A DNA stretch of 64,000 nt from Adineta ricciae. Taxonomy: Eukaryota; Rotifera; Eurotatoria; Adinetida; Adinetidae. Shown here piece by piece: positions 22,218 through 33,926 of the stretch. The first letter of the stretch is position 1, and every line of letters starts with the position of its first letter. The stretch spans positions 1-64,000 of the forward strand of contig CAJNOJ010000290.1 of NCBI GenBank assembly GCA_905250025.1, given 5' to 3'. A program made the translations under genes and the position numbers. The notes beneath the pieces were generated by a model. It was not told the DNA's origin and made no database searches. It was given only the letters and a program-made list of their open reading frames with translations.

Positions 22218-22886
22218 TCGTTTTTTAGTAGAAATATACGGTTCTTTGATCTAAACGAATGTTTTTCCGATGAGAAAAAGAATAATTGAATGGAAAAAGT
22301 ACATACTCCAGTAACTGGATTGACTCATCTTTCACCCTTTTCCTTCGCTCTTATTTCAAACCAAACAAAATGTGAATCTTCCACTTCTATTTTTCTTTTC
22401 CTACCCAATCATATTGCAAAACTGATTGTCGGCGTTTCCAGAATTCCACAAACCATCTATCAAGTTTCATGAATTGGATACACTCTTCTTCTCACTCCTT
22501 CTACCTACCTCGCCCATAAAGACATCAGAACAGCAAATATCACAGTTGCAGCATTATCAAATACATAAGAAATCTATATAATTATTCTGAAGTACTTTCA
22601 TGGTACAGAAAAGCTCTTATACCTCAACAACAGTGGGATGGTGTATTATGGTACGCATGAAAATGCACAAGCTTTTTCACTATGTACACATGCCGTACAA
22701 CTTAGCCAACAGCTACTCTCATCAAACGATCCTCAGATGCAACTCTATATAAAAAATGTCGAAAAAATAAAACGAAAATTATAGTTTTCAGTTCTTTTAT
22801 TACATCTTCACCTGAAACTTTCTAACCTCTATGGATATCTATGAGAGTTTATTGAATATATAGTATACAGATAAATGTATCAACAT

Positions 22887-23792
22887 TCAGTTTAGATGTA
22901 TATCAGTAATAGGAACAATGGATTCTTTTACTGAAAAATTCAATTCTGCAAGAATGTCATGAGCACTTTGTAAATGCTCTACTTTCGAGCGATATAATAA
23001 ACCTGAATGGTATAAATTTAGATATTTGTTGATCATTTGCAAACGAACATCCACGGAATATTTGTGTTTTTGATTGAGAAAGATAAGATCATTAGCAACC
23101 ATATATCGAATCACCAATAAAGGCGTTCTCGTTCGAAATGGATAAAAATTCTCATTCCGGATTGCGTTAGAATTAGATGATTGATGAAATTCACCGAACA
23201 TAAGACCATGTTGAATGATGAAAGTCGGTTTAAGTTCTGTTTGAATTTCATCGATTAAGTTATGCGGAATATTCAACGAACGGATCAAAATAAGCAGACA
23301 TTTATAAACCAATTTGCTTTTTGTAGCATTAACTGGTTGTAATTTACAGAGAAAATCGTTTTTACACTGTTCGATCATTTGGATAAATCGTGTCTTGTTC
23401 GTGTATTCATCATTTGAAATGAAAAAATAAATCGTCTTTTGTTTGAATGCTACTGGCACAAACGGGCAGACTGGTCCTGATCGATTTATATATTCATTAT
23501 TTTGACAAAGAAAATCTTGGATATATTCATAGATTAACACACAATCAAGATCAGACTTCGTATGATATTGATGAGTATTTTCACACCTATGAAACATATC
23601 AATAGGGATGAATGGGCATTTCTCCTTATCATCAATTCGTTGACAGTACAATCGATGAAATTGATGAATATTCAAATACGAAGGATAAGAATAATATCGA
23701 TAAGATTTGATTATAAATACAATGAAAACGATTGTGGTTAAAATTAAGATAAGGACTTTGACATCCAACAATTCGATGATTATTTGCTCCAT
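22887..23792 (-). CDS. Membrane-anchored DUF6875-like protein, version B
   Basis: A single exon of 301 residues, same start and stop as version A (7221-8126). The N-terminal span, SGPVCPFVP and GLMFGEFH motifs and the IRYMVANDL segment are unchanged. Substitutions are scattered and conservative (for example NIHQFHRLY for NLHQFHRLY). The function remains unknown. Confidence 0.7.
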   Translation of the reverse strand: MEQIIIELLDVKVLILILTTIVFIVFIIKSYRYYSYPSYLNIHQFHRLYCQRIDDKEKCPFIPIDMFHRCENTHQYHTKSDLDCVLIYEYIQDFLCQNNEYINRSGPVCPFVPVAFKQKTIYFFISNDEYTNKTRFIQMIEQCKNDFLCKLQPVNATKSKLVYKCLLILIRSLNIPHNLIDEIQTELKPTFIIQHGLMFGEFHQSSNSNAIRNENFYPFRTRTPLLVIRYMVANDLIFLNQKHKYSVDVRLQMINKYLNLYHSGLLYRSKVEHLQSAHDILAELNFSVKESIVPITDIHLN

Positions 23793-24501
23793 TTGTTGTT
23801 CGAAATGAAAGATTTCCAGTAGAGAAACATTCGTTTATATAATATAGATTGAAATTGGTATTTTTCCCAACAACGCAAATCACCGATTTTTCGTTGTTCG
23901 TATTTAGTTACTATAGATAGAAATATTATCTTTCCCACCGACGTCATTCATTGTATTTTTACTCTTTGTTCTGTTAATCGTATCGTTGGCATTAATACCA
24001 GCCATTTTCTTGTTCGCAGAGAAAAAATAATCGCGTCGCTCGTTTTGCATATTCATTTGGAATTTTTATTCAAATTCAATTATAACAGATTATCAATAAG
24101 AAATAAACCATCGAGGATATTTTCAACTAAACAACAAGGATCATTCATTTAATTCAATGATTTATATTCTAGATGGTAGACAGATTATGTTGATATCAAA
24201 GCATGGTTCTAGAGAACAGATCTGTACGGCAGTATAGCTATTCGCACATGATCAGAGTCGGATGGTATTCTCGATGTACTGCCTACTGAAAACAAAATAA
24301 ATATCTGGAAATTGTTTCACTCTGTGAGTTGAAAAGGATTTTCAACTTCAAAAGACGGCGTATTTTTAAGATACAGAAAATAAAGCAGCAGGTGTTGTGT
24401 ACATTTTTAAAAATTTTCGACACGGTTGCGCAAAAAAAACTACTTAAGAATGATTCATACTATTGACTTTTGTTAGCTGGTTTTTTCCAATATAGAAGCC
24501 C

Positions 24502-24509
24502 TATAAAAT
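24502..24509 (+). promoter_or_regulatory. TATA-like box, version B
   Basis: TATAAAAT 65 bp before the ATG at 24567, same spacing as in version A. Confidence 0.45.
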
Positions 24510-24566
24510 CATGCTTTTTTGCGCTACATTTAATTTAGACGAATAACTCTACACATCTCTCCCAGA

Positions 24567-25804
24567 ATGGCTGCCGCTAGTATTACTTCATTCACATTTG
24601 AAAACTTAGTTTCTAAAGTACAGGCCATTCAAAATCAAGCAACTTAGTTCGAAAATTTGCTTAATCGTCGTTGTCAAGAAAACAGTCATGTCAAGGATCG
24701 GTTGAAATCTCGTTCATTTACATTCATAGACCCTTATGGACACCATCTCACTGAAAAGTTTTTCGATCATGATTTGATCAGTAAAGTCATCAAGCACTTC
24801 AAGAAAAATTATGTACCCAAGTATCTACAAAAATGGGCTCAAGTTGGTATAATGAGAGGAAATACGCTCTCATCGTTGACTGATGCTCAACTAAACTCAC
24901 CTGTTTCTCATTTTGATGCCCACTTTCAGTTCATTGCATATGGCTCAGTGACTGTGTGGCTCGGGAAGTATGAATCTGCTCGACTCAGGCAGCTTACAAT
25001 CTCGGTTCGGTTAATGGATACAATCGAAACTATCAAATCAAAAATACTTCAAAGATTAAGCGTGAAAAATATCGAAATCAGATTATGTAGAGCGCCACAG
25101 CTCGCACAACCATATCGAGAGAGTTGGCTCAATGCCACACACCTACATGTAAATGAAACAGTTATGTCGTATCGATTATACGATGAAGATGCAGCCATCA
25201 TGGCTAATATTGTCTCCGAACAGGTAAGGTAGTGTTCATTTGCATAAATTTCCTTCATTTATACTTTTAGAATCTGGACGTCAATGCTAATTTTGATATA
25301 TGTGTGAAAACGCTCACTCAACTTGTGATTTATTTGTCTGTTTGTCAATCAGATACTGTGCAGAATTTGAAAGAAAAAATACAGGATAAAGAAGGTATTC
25401 CTCCCGATCAGCAGCGTTTAATCCTTGCGGGTGTTCAGTTGGAAGATGGTGCAACACTAGGCGAATATGACATACAAAATGGGACAACACTTCACCTAGT
25501 ACTAAGACTACGTGGCGGAATGTTTCATAGTACCAGTGGAAGAGCGGACTTTGATTATCTATTGTATACTAATACAACTGTCGTTAAAAACATTTTCAAA
25601 TTTCACCGTAACGATACGAAACAAGCATATTGTCTGTCATCGACGAAGTTGCAAGATTTCATTGAACAGGCACATAGTGTTTTAGCTGATTTATACTATG
25701 GAATTGAAAAGATTGACATACATATGCCATCTTCCGATCTAAAGGACGACATATTTCTACGGATGAATAATCAAGAAGAAAGCAGTGACGATGATAGCCA
25801 GTAA
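24567..25804 (+). pseudogene. Ubiquitin-like domain protein, version B, early stop
   Basis: Same two-exon model as 8902-10139 (exons 24567-25223 and 25271-25804, 47-bp intron). Codon 27 is TAG where version A has CAG (about 24645-24647), which ends the protein after 26 residues. The rest of the reading frame, the intron sites and the [14 protein letters not shown] region are otherwise open, so the lesion is recent. The ubiquitin domain here is closer to canonical ([13 protein letters not shown]) than version A. Re-initiation downstream would have to use a later ATG; the next in-frame one of note is inside the domain of unknown function. Confidence 0.8.
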
Positions 25805-26265
25805 TGATAGATAAACTCTATATTCTTGTTTTTTGTAACTTATTTAAAGATCCATCTCGAAGGATACAATGACTTGCAGCATTAATAATATAGAAATAAG
25901 CTTTTTATGTCCTTGATGAGTTACTAAATTTGCTTTGAGCCATTACCTAAAAGTTCAATTTATCAAGAGAGTGTACTTCCATAGAAACTCTGTACATCAT
26001 CCACGATAGACAAAGAGATGAAGTTGAATCTATGTATCATGTATTAACGAATCTCTTACACCTTTGCAATTTTACACCTGTTCTCTCGAGGGGAGTCATA
26101 TATTTTCAACAGAACAGCAAAAGAGAAGATTGCAGACTGCCGTCCGAATGGCGCAAGTAGAAGTAAGGAAAAAAGGGCAAATATTTGTTTTTACGCGCAC
26201 ATACAGGAGCAGTATTCTTGCTGGTATTTACCAAGTTATTTTTCATGTTAGTTCACATCGATATT

Positions 26266-28064
26266 ATGGTTGGAAAAGCGAAACTCGAAGATCTCGCCAA
26301 TGAAGTATTCTATGAAATCTTCGAATATCTCGATTATTTCCAGTCTTCTGGAATTTTTTCGCGTCTCAATCAACGTTTTCAAAATCTGTTCACTCATTCG
26401 ATTTCACCAATCAAAATGCATCTTAATGCAATATCAAAACCAACTTTTACAGCATATTACGAACACATTATTCTTCCAAATGCACATCGAATTCAATCCC
26501 TTCATCTCTCCAATCAATTTATCATCAACTTATTTCTCTCATCTCTTTCTATTATTCCAAAATTTATTCATCTTCAAATATTTGTTATCACTTCCCTTCC
26601 ATCGACTGCTATAGACCAGCTTTTCAGTAATCTATTGACCTTACCCCATCTCTCTTCACTAATCTTTGCTTTCGAAACTTGTCTTCGTAACCGAAATTAC
26701 TTATACGAGCAAATATTTCGCCTGCCTTCGTTGAAATATTGTAAATTCTCCTTACACAAATATCATTATTTGGAGCGTATACCTTTTGCAACAAACATAT
26801 TTAGTTCTCTCACACATTTAATTGTTGCCGAAGAGTTTTGCCTTGACGACATCGTTCCTCTTCTCTCAAATGTTCCCCAACTCCATCATTTATCCATTCG
26901 CAAACTATCAAAACTTTATACTTCACGAAGAATTTCTTCAATCATTCCAAACCAACTAACGCATGTCTATTTGAATCTTGGAGATGTTTATTTCGACGAT
27001 TTCGAGCCTGTGATTAAATTCATTTTCCACCATGTACAAGTGTTACACCTTAGAACACCAGCAGATCAATCCTATTTGGACGCACATCGATGGGAATCAC
27101 TTATACCATCCTATATGCCACATCTAAGAATATTCGACCTCCAACAACATATTTTTACAAATACAATCTATGGAACGATATATTTGCCACTAATGGAGAA
27201 ATTTCAATCCACATTCTGGTTGGAACGACAATGGTTTTTTGCTTATCATAGTAAGGAAGTGGAGAATAGCTGTGAAATATACATATATTCAACAAATCCG
27301 TATAGGTATGACTTGATCGATTAATTACTGTACTTGAATCGACAAAATTTTGATTTTTAAGGAAAAGGAAATTTACATTAAATTTGGAACTACGAAAAGT
27401 AACTGGTTCAACTGCGCGAGAAGAGACGGAAATGCGATCAGTACAACATCTTGTGCTGCAAAACGAGAACAAATTTGCCAATGGGACAAAATCTTTTCCA
27501 AACGTCACACAACTTAGTTTTGAGCAAGAAAATCCGTTTGAAGATGGGATATATATCTCGCCAAGTTTTCTCACAAATTTTCTTCATATGGAACGAATCA
27601 GACAACTGAAGACTTACATTTCTTATTGTTATTTAAAAGATTTAACCGAATTGATTCTTTCTCTACCCAATCTTGAGAAAGTCTATCTTTATCACACTGG
27701 TTTCAATGAGACAAACGCGAGCTTCTTGAAGCCGAATGAGATGCTCATTCCAGTGTTTACTAAAAATCAAATCAAAGATGTGACAATTTCAATTCAGACG
27801 TGTTCATTTGAAGATATGAAGCTTTGGGTGCATCTTTTCCCCCGAGTCGAGCGTTTGACCGTGTCATCACCGAACAATTATTCGTTAGAAACTATCGAAT
27901 ATATATTATCAAATGTCGCCGAGAAAACACCATATTTGCATTTGTTATCATTTTACATTCGTAACACTTCTGTGTTTGAGAAGGTGAAAAATCTAGTTCA
28001 GTCGCAAGTGATACCTATTGATTATATGACGCAAGACATCGGCGCTGTTCATTTATGGTGGTGA
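26266..28064 (+). CDS. F-box/leucine-rich-repeat-like protein, version B
   Basis: Exons 26266-27305 and 27362-28064, 56-bp GT-AG phase-2 intron, 580 residues, same model as version A. The F-box (LEDLANEVFYEIFEYLD) and the irregular leucine-rich units are kept and no indel breaks the frame over 1.8 kb, which argues for function of both versions. Confidence 0.8.
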
Positions 28065-28390
28065 GGATGCGAGATGAATGTGGAAAGAGTGCTGAAATGA
28101 CAGTTGAAAGTGAAGAACCAAGCTCGTTTTTGTTGTTTACTAATTTTTACTTATGCATTTTTGTCTCTTTCGTTGTGCTTTGCACGTTTGTGCGAATTCG
28201 TGTGCAATATATCCTACTACTTTCAATCTCAAGATTCACCATAAAACACATGTGCCGTGTTTTGTTTGTTATGACTCATGAATGCGAATATTTGTTCTTT
28301 CATCATGAGCAATGCTGACGATCGCGTCAGTATGAATCACAAACTTTATATTTAAGTATAACTCTTTCAATCGCACAGCACAACAAAACG

Positions 28391-28886
28391 ATGACATCAA
28401 CCAGTACAGATGAAGAAACAACACTCGCTGCTTTAGAAGGTATGAACGTTCACCTAGAACATGTTATTCTCTCTCATTACACTGCCTATTTTCTTATCTT
28501 TAGCTGCAAAAGCTGGACTAAATGTCCTAACCAAAGCGTCAATTACTGAAATACGATCATTTGCTCGACCACCTAAAGTGTGTGAGACAGTATTCGAAGG
28601 TATAGGTATACTGTTCCAGCCGTCAAAAACGAAATTTGAATGGAGTGATGCGAAGAGTTTAATGAACGATCATTTTTTGAGCCGACTGTTAGAATTTGAT
28701 ATCAATAATATAAGCGATATGACACTTGCGCGATTGGAAGTATTGCTCAATCGGGACGAATGCCAATTAGATCGTGTAAAAAGCACATCATTGGCATGCT
28801 ACGGTATCTGTATGTGGCTTCGTGGTATTGTGGCATACGGAAAGATTCGACAACACTTAGAACAACAAAAACAAATTCAAACGTGA
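28391..28886 (+). CDS. Solo dynein microtubule-binding stalk protein, version B
   Basis: Exons 28391-28439 and 28504-28886, 64-bp intron with canonical GAAG|GTATGA donor and TTTAG acceptor, phase 1, 143 residues. The stalk-tip signature (SFARPPKVCETVF, W-SDAKSLMND, GICMWLRG) is kept. Differences from version A fall in the tip (for example LLEFDINNISDMT for LIGFDINSISETT). The ATG context and promoter-like TATTTAAG 42 bp upstream are shared by both versions. Confidence 0.8.
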
Positions 28887-29816
28887 ACATTGAACTCTTT
28901 CTTTGTATCCTTTAAAATATAAATTCATTTACAGAAACCTTTTAGCGTCAATAAAAATTTTGTTAGGAATACAGTTCTTCATGATCAACTGAACGGCTAC
29001 TTAGTTTATACACAGAGTATAAGTTTAATTCAGATCTATATCCTCAACGAGTGTTACGAACAAAAAGAATTTGTTAAAGCGCTCGCAAGTGAGTCATTTA
29101 TTGTGAAATCGATCACATGATACTTTAGAATATGTTTTTATAATATTTCAGGACGGTATGCCGATGTGTTTTGAAATCAATGGATTAATTCTAATGTTTT
29201 TCCTTAAAGTTCAATATTTCGATTGGTTGACATATGATCCTTGTTTCATTTACAATAAACTTTGAAATATGTCGATTGGTATGATTGAGACAAAATGTCC
29301 GTTCGTTTTCCCGCTGTTTGTACATCTTGTCATGTAAGTCATTTATCATGTGTGTAGAGGTGATAGCTTATGGCTAGTTCTATAAAATAGTATGTTTTTT
29401 AGTCTTTGAGTTGAAAATGTCATAGGTCGACATTACTATTTTTAGAACTTACTGCAAGATAATTTGATATCGAGTTCATCTGTAAATGTTATATATACAA
29501 AGTCATCACCACTATCGTATTTTATCTATTAACTTCGTTCTTCTTATGCTTCGCTATTGCCATATAAGCAATTGTAAACGATTCACGTCTGGCACAATCT
29601 ATGTGAAGCAGAGACATGCCACTTTCACTTGCCACATTCGTCATTAGAAAATCCCTTTCTGAATGACTCACTCTAGTGGTTATCAATAGTCCATGAGTAT
29701 TTATCAACAGTATGGTGGTATGTACGATAACATGTTGCATACGTAATATTTTATTCATCACCATAAGTCTACCTTTTTTCTTCCACTTAAAAGCTACTAT
29801 TAAAACGATCTCAGCC
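28887..29816. other. Intergenic, version B
   Basis: Counterpart of 13215-14099, with a deletion near 28950 and about 100 extra bp near 29390-29500. No gene seen. Confidence 0.45.
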
Positions 29817-30191
29817 ATGCCGAGCTCATTTCGATTTCAGAATAAAGAAACTATTCGTCCTCATCAACTGAAAGATGACGTAGCACTAGACGAATATGAC
29901 ATACAAAATGGAACTACGCTTCATTCAGTATTGAGGTTACGTGCCGGAATGTTTCATAGTACCAGTGGAAAAGCCGACTTTGATTATCTGTTGTATACTA
30001 ATACAACTGTTATTATGAAAAATATCATCAGATTTAATCTTCATGATGGCACAGGAGCACATAGTGTTTTAACTGATTTATACTATGGAATTGAAAATAT
30101 TGACATAGATATGCTATCTTTCGATCTAAAGAAGGACATATTTCTACGGATGAATAATCAAGAAGAAAGCAGTGACGATAATAGCCAGTAA
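29817..30191 (+). CDS. Truncated ubiquitin-like protein, version B (open frame)
   Basis: An ATG opens 124 codons: a short new N-terminus (MPSSFRFQNKE), the last third of the ubiquitin domain ([18 protein letters not shown]), then AG instead of [20 protein letters not shown] and the acidic EESSDDNSQ end. It is the same partial duplicate as 14100-14469 but without that copy's stop codon. With half a ubiquitin fold and the diglycine lost it is unlikely to be conjugated. It may be a relic that is still open by chance. Confidence 0.5.
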   Translation: MPSSFRFQNKETIRPHQLKDDVALDEYDIQNGTTLHSVLRLRAGMFHSTSGKADFDYLLYTNTTVIMKNIIRFNLHDGTGAHSVLTDLYYGIENIDIDMLSFDLKKDIFLRMNNQEESSDDNSQ

Positions 30192-30425
30192 TGGTAGATA
30201 AACTCTATATTCTTGTTTTTTATAGCTTTTTAAAAGGTCCATCTCGAAGGATACAATGACTTGCAGCATTAATAATACAGAGAGAGGCTTTTACGTTCTG
30301 GATGAACTGTTAAGAATTAAAAAAAAAGATTAATAAACGCATTTAATTTTGCAGTCGACCCTCATATGAATAAAAAGGATCTCTATCATTATATCACATT
30401 TTATATACTATTTCAACCGAAAGAA

Positions 30426-31406
30426 ATGTCCTTAGCGTATGTTAGTCAACAAATTACGATCTTTGTCGGCTGGTTTTTCGTCATTACAGGAGTGATTGGA
30501 AACAGTATGAATATTTTTATATTTACCAGCATTCCTAATTATCGTAGAACTCCTTGCACATTTTCTTTTCTTTTCGTTTCCATCGTTAATATTCTCATTC
30601 TAATAATCAGTCTTATTTCTCGTATATTCATCGCCGGCTATTACATAGATTTAACAAGTACAACGCCGTTCTGGTGCAAATTTCGCGCGTATCTCACCGG
30701 TGTCACCACCCTGATATCATTCACTTATACATGTTTAGCATCGATCGATCAAGTTTTCGTCACCTCACGCAATGCAACTCTTCGTCGTTTCAGCAATATC
30801 AAATTCACACGTCGAATCATGTTGATATTCGTCATGATCTGGTGTTTATATTGCATTCCGCATGTATTCTTCTATGACATCTCACCAACGACACAAACAT
30901 GTACGATTATCAACACCTCATATGGTATTTATGCTCCAGTATATGTTCTAAGTTTAACTTGTACGATTCCAATTGGAATCATGACTATTTGTGGTTATTT
31001 AACATATCGAAATATTCGATTGACGAGAGTACTGGTCAACCAACTGGCTGATTATCAATTAGTACGAATGACGTTGATTCAAATCGTGCTTATCGTCATT
31101 ACAATCGGTCCATACGGTGTCAATAATGTTTATAATTTGCTAACATCCTCGATTGGTAAAGATTCCGATCGATTGTTGAAAGAATCATTTGCGTCGTCGA
31201 TGTTTAGTTTGATAGTTTACGCCAACTACGTCGTAAGTTTATATTACATAGTTTTCTTATTAATGTCCTTTTCTTTTTTTTTCATTTAGGGAAATTTCTA
31301 CATGTTTTTAATATCATCTCGTCGGTTTCGTCGACAGGTCAAAAATCGATTATTGTTTTGGCTTCGACAAAGCCGAATCCATCCAGTTATGATAACGAGA
31401 ATTTGA
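30426..31406 (+). CDS. Rhodopsin-like 7TM receptor 2, version B
   Basis: Exons 30426-31232 and 31290-31406 (57-bp GT-AG intron, phase 0), 307 residues. Same architecture as 14704-15681: GVIGNSMNIFIF in TM1, FWCKFRAYL cysteine, DQV at the DRY site, TQTCTI loop cysteine, TM7 split by the intron before GNFYMFL. The frame is open further upstream (to 30366), but the ATG at 30426 is the one shared by both versions. Confidence 0.85.
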
Positions 31407-31682
31407 TCTATCACAAAATGGCGATTGATTATGGTTATTCATGACTATCGCTCGTTCGTCCGTTCCAACAAAGTCATGCATGTGCATTGAATCGTAAGAA
31501 AAAGTATGATATGAAGATAAAACTGAAAAAGAACGTTTGATTTTATACGCTTTCATTCATCCGAAACTTACCTGTACTATTACACGACACGTCGAATATC
31601 TTTCTTCAAACGAGTGCTTCACCAAGGTAAGGCAAATATACGTACAAAAAAATCCCGTTCGATTCGTTAGACAAGGTTAAAT

Positions 31683-33779
31683 ATGAATATTCTAATTCCG
31701 ATGGGCGGTCTTGGTCAACGTTTTACTCGAGAGAATTATCGTTTTCCGAAACCGTTGATTAAAATCGTTGGTCGACCGATGTTGTTTTGGTTAATCGATT
31801 ATTTGGATCTGAAAGAAGATGATATTATTTACCTCGGAATTACAGAAGCATTGGAAAAACAGTTTGCATTGACACAAACATTACGAGTGGAGTATCCGAA
31901 CCAGACATTCAAATCAGTTGTTCTAGACTTTGACACACGTGGTGCAGCGGAGACTTTGTTCATCATGTTACAATCGATTGATGATGATCGTGTAGAACGA
32001 AAGACGATTTCTCTCGATTGTGATACGATTTATTTCAAACCAATTCTCGAACGTTTCCGTCAACTACCCGCTCATCTCAATGCTTCGTTCTACTTCGAAG
32101 ATCACGGTGGTAAACCGATATTTTCCTACTTGAAATTCGAACACGAGCCATCTGACCCTGAACATCCGCCAGTTGTTACCGACGTTGCCGAAAAGATCAT
32201 GATTTCAACGCATGCAAACACAGGTGCTTACGCGTTTAGCTCGACATCGATTATGAAACAATACTGTATTCAACTATTGGATGAAGCTGTCGGAGAATCC
32301 GGAGAATATTACACTACGCATATTATTAAACTTATGTTAACAGATAAAGAACCATTCGTCGGTCTACCTGTGCAAGCCGATGATTTTGTTTGTGTTGGCA
32401 CGCCCGATCAATTGAAAACGTTTTTAAAACGATTGAAAAGCAAAGATACTCCCGTGCAAGTTCGAAAGATGCGATTTTGTTTCGATTTAGACAATACACT
32501 CGTTTCTTATCCAACCAAGTATGGCGATTACAGCACTGTTCTACCTAAATCACAAAATATTCGACTGGTTCAAGAACTGCATGCTGCCGGGCATTATATT
32601 ATCATTCAAACAGCTCGTCGAATGAAAACCCATAAAGGAAATGTCGGTGCCGTGATAGCAGACATCGGACGAGTGACGATTGAAACGTTGGCAAACTTCA
32701 ACATTCCTTACGATGAATTGTTCTTCGGTAAGCCTTATGCAGATATTTACATTGACGATGCAGCAGTACATGCGCTGATCGACACGGCAAAAGAAATCGG
32801 TTGGATGCCGGACGATGATCAAACGAACGATGTGAACCCTTCCGCCAAGTCAAATACAATTCAGTATTTGGATAATTTAATTATTAAAAGTTCGTTCATG
32901 GACGATCTGAAAGGTGAAATCTTTTTCTATGAAAATGCTCCAACATCGATTAAAGATTTATTTCCACAACTGCATCGAGTCGAACACAATGCGGAAACGA
33001 ATATTGGCTCGATTATTCTGGAAAAGATAGAAGGTATTAGTTTTTCGCAACTGTTCACTAATTTATGCATCACTCATGGACGAATATTGAAGTTTCTCAC
33101 ATCACTAAAACGTATTCATCTGTCTCTGCCAGCCGATAGTGAAAAAGCAAAAGGAAATATCTATGAAAATTATTCTAAAGTACTTTCAACACGGCACGAA
33201 CAATCTCTGGATTTGTATAAAGGCATCGACGATCATTTTCAAGGACAATCAGCAACGACGATGATGCGTTCGCAAGAGCTCATCGATAACGTCGTCAAAT
33301 ATTTAAACGAATATGCAGCAGCAAAACGTGGTCAATACCGTTCGATTATTCATGGAAATCCCATATTCAGTAGCGCTGTATTTACACCAGAAAATCGCAT
33401 TGTATTCTTGGACATGCGTAGTTGTCTGGGTGCTAAATTAAGTTTAGAAGGCGATCTTAATTACGATCTGGGAAAAGTTTATCAATCGTTGATTGGATAT
33501 GATTTTATCCTTGCGGATAAGGGTCATTTGATTTCCGGGGAAATCATCGAAACATATCTTTTAGAATTGATTCCGATATTTGAAGAATTTGTCGATAGAG
33601 AATATTCGAACACAGTGAATTGGACCGATCTGAAGATGATTACCGTTCATTTCTTGCTCAATTCCATTCCATCTCTGAAGAATTTCCAACACCAAACTCA
33701 ACTTTATCAACTGGCCGTCGATCTCTACCAGAAGATTATGCCAACGAAATCCAATGACAATACGGGTGTTTTGATTTGA
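31683..33779 (+). CDS. Nucleotidyltransferase-HAD-kinase-like three-domain protein (complete)
   Basis: An intronless gene of 698 residues. Residues 1-about 250 are a sugar-nucleotide transferase domain: PMGGLGQRF (6-14), PKPL (22-25), later TGAYAF and VGTPDQL. Residues 263-378 are a HAD-type phosphatase: FDLDNTL with D268 and D270, IIIQTARR, and FGKPYADIYIDDAA as motifs III/IV. Residues about 400-690 resemble aminoglycoside/choline-kinase folds, with HGN (557-559) where active kinases have HGD and LDMR (from 576) near the metal-binding aspartate; the Asp-to-Asn change suggests a weak or dead kinase. The same three-part order is known from bacterial capsule-type genes. Lack of introns in an intron-rich neighbourhood suggests acquisition from bacteria (inference). 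It probably works on an activated sugar or phospho-polyol in the cytosol. A polyadenylation-like AATAAA follows the stop. Confidence 0.85.
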   Translation: MNILIPMGGLGQRFTRENYRFPKPLIKIVGRPMLFWLIDYLDLKEDDIIYLGITEALEKQFALTQTLRVEYPNQTFKSVVLDFDTRGAAETLFIMLQSIDDDRVERKTISLDCDTIYFKPILERFRQLPAHLNASFYFEDHGGKPIFSYLKFEHEPSDPEHPPVVTDVAEKIMISTHANTGAYAFSSTSIMKQYCIQLLDEAVGESGEYYTTHIIKLMLTDKEPFVGLPVQADDFVCVGTPDQLKTFLKRLKSKDTPVQVRKMRFCFDLDNTLVSYPTKYGDYSTVLPKSQNIRLVQELHAAGHYIIIQTARRMKTHKGNVGAVIADIGRVTIETLANFNIPYDELFFGKPYADIYIDDAAVHALIDTAKEIGWMPDDDQTNDVNPSAKSNTIQYLDNLIIKSSFMDDLKGEIFFYENAPTSIKDLFPQLHRVEHNAETNIGSIILEKIEGISFSQLFTNLCITHGRILKFLTSLKRIHLSLPADSEKAKGNIYENYSKVLSTRHEQSLDLYKGIDDHFQGQSATTMMRSQELIDNVVKYLNEYAAAKRGQYRSIIHGNPIFSSAVFTPENRIVFLDMRSCLGAKLSLEGDLNYDLGKVYQSLIGYDFILADKGHLISGEIIETYLLELIPIFEEFVDREYSNTVNWTDLKMITVHFLLNSIPSLKNFQHQTQLYQLAVDLYQKIMPTKSNDNTGVLI

Positions 33780-33926
33780 ATAAAATTTTGTTTTCTGAAA
33801 ACTATAAAATCATAAAGGGTGATGGTGTCGAGGATGGCAGGAGATATGTTTATTTTTTCTTATGAAATCGTGACTATATGCACTTCTAGATGATTTTTTT
33901 CGTTCAAAAAAAGAAAATCCCAAGAT

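Larger units (their letters stand above)
20591..22886. other. Intergenic region, version B, with one contig join
   Basis: Counterpart of 4911-7220. It contains a duplicated 173-bp segment around the N at 21402 and a possible small membrane-protein exon at 22095-22217. No other gene seen. Confidence 0.45.
17330..31824. repeat. Block B: second version of the duplicated gene string
   Basis: Matches block A in gene order and introns. It continues without a break into block C. Notable differences from A: intact receptor 1, GT instead of GC donor in the dynein-stalk gene, a stop in the ubiquitin-like gene, and no 144-bp insert near the caspase gene. Confidence 0.85.

Noticed and set aside
1717-31824. 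True 15.6-kb tandem gene duplication
   Set aside because: The copies are joined by a lone N, copy A ends in mid-gene, and its continuation is found at 37751; alternative haplotypes explain this more simply.
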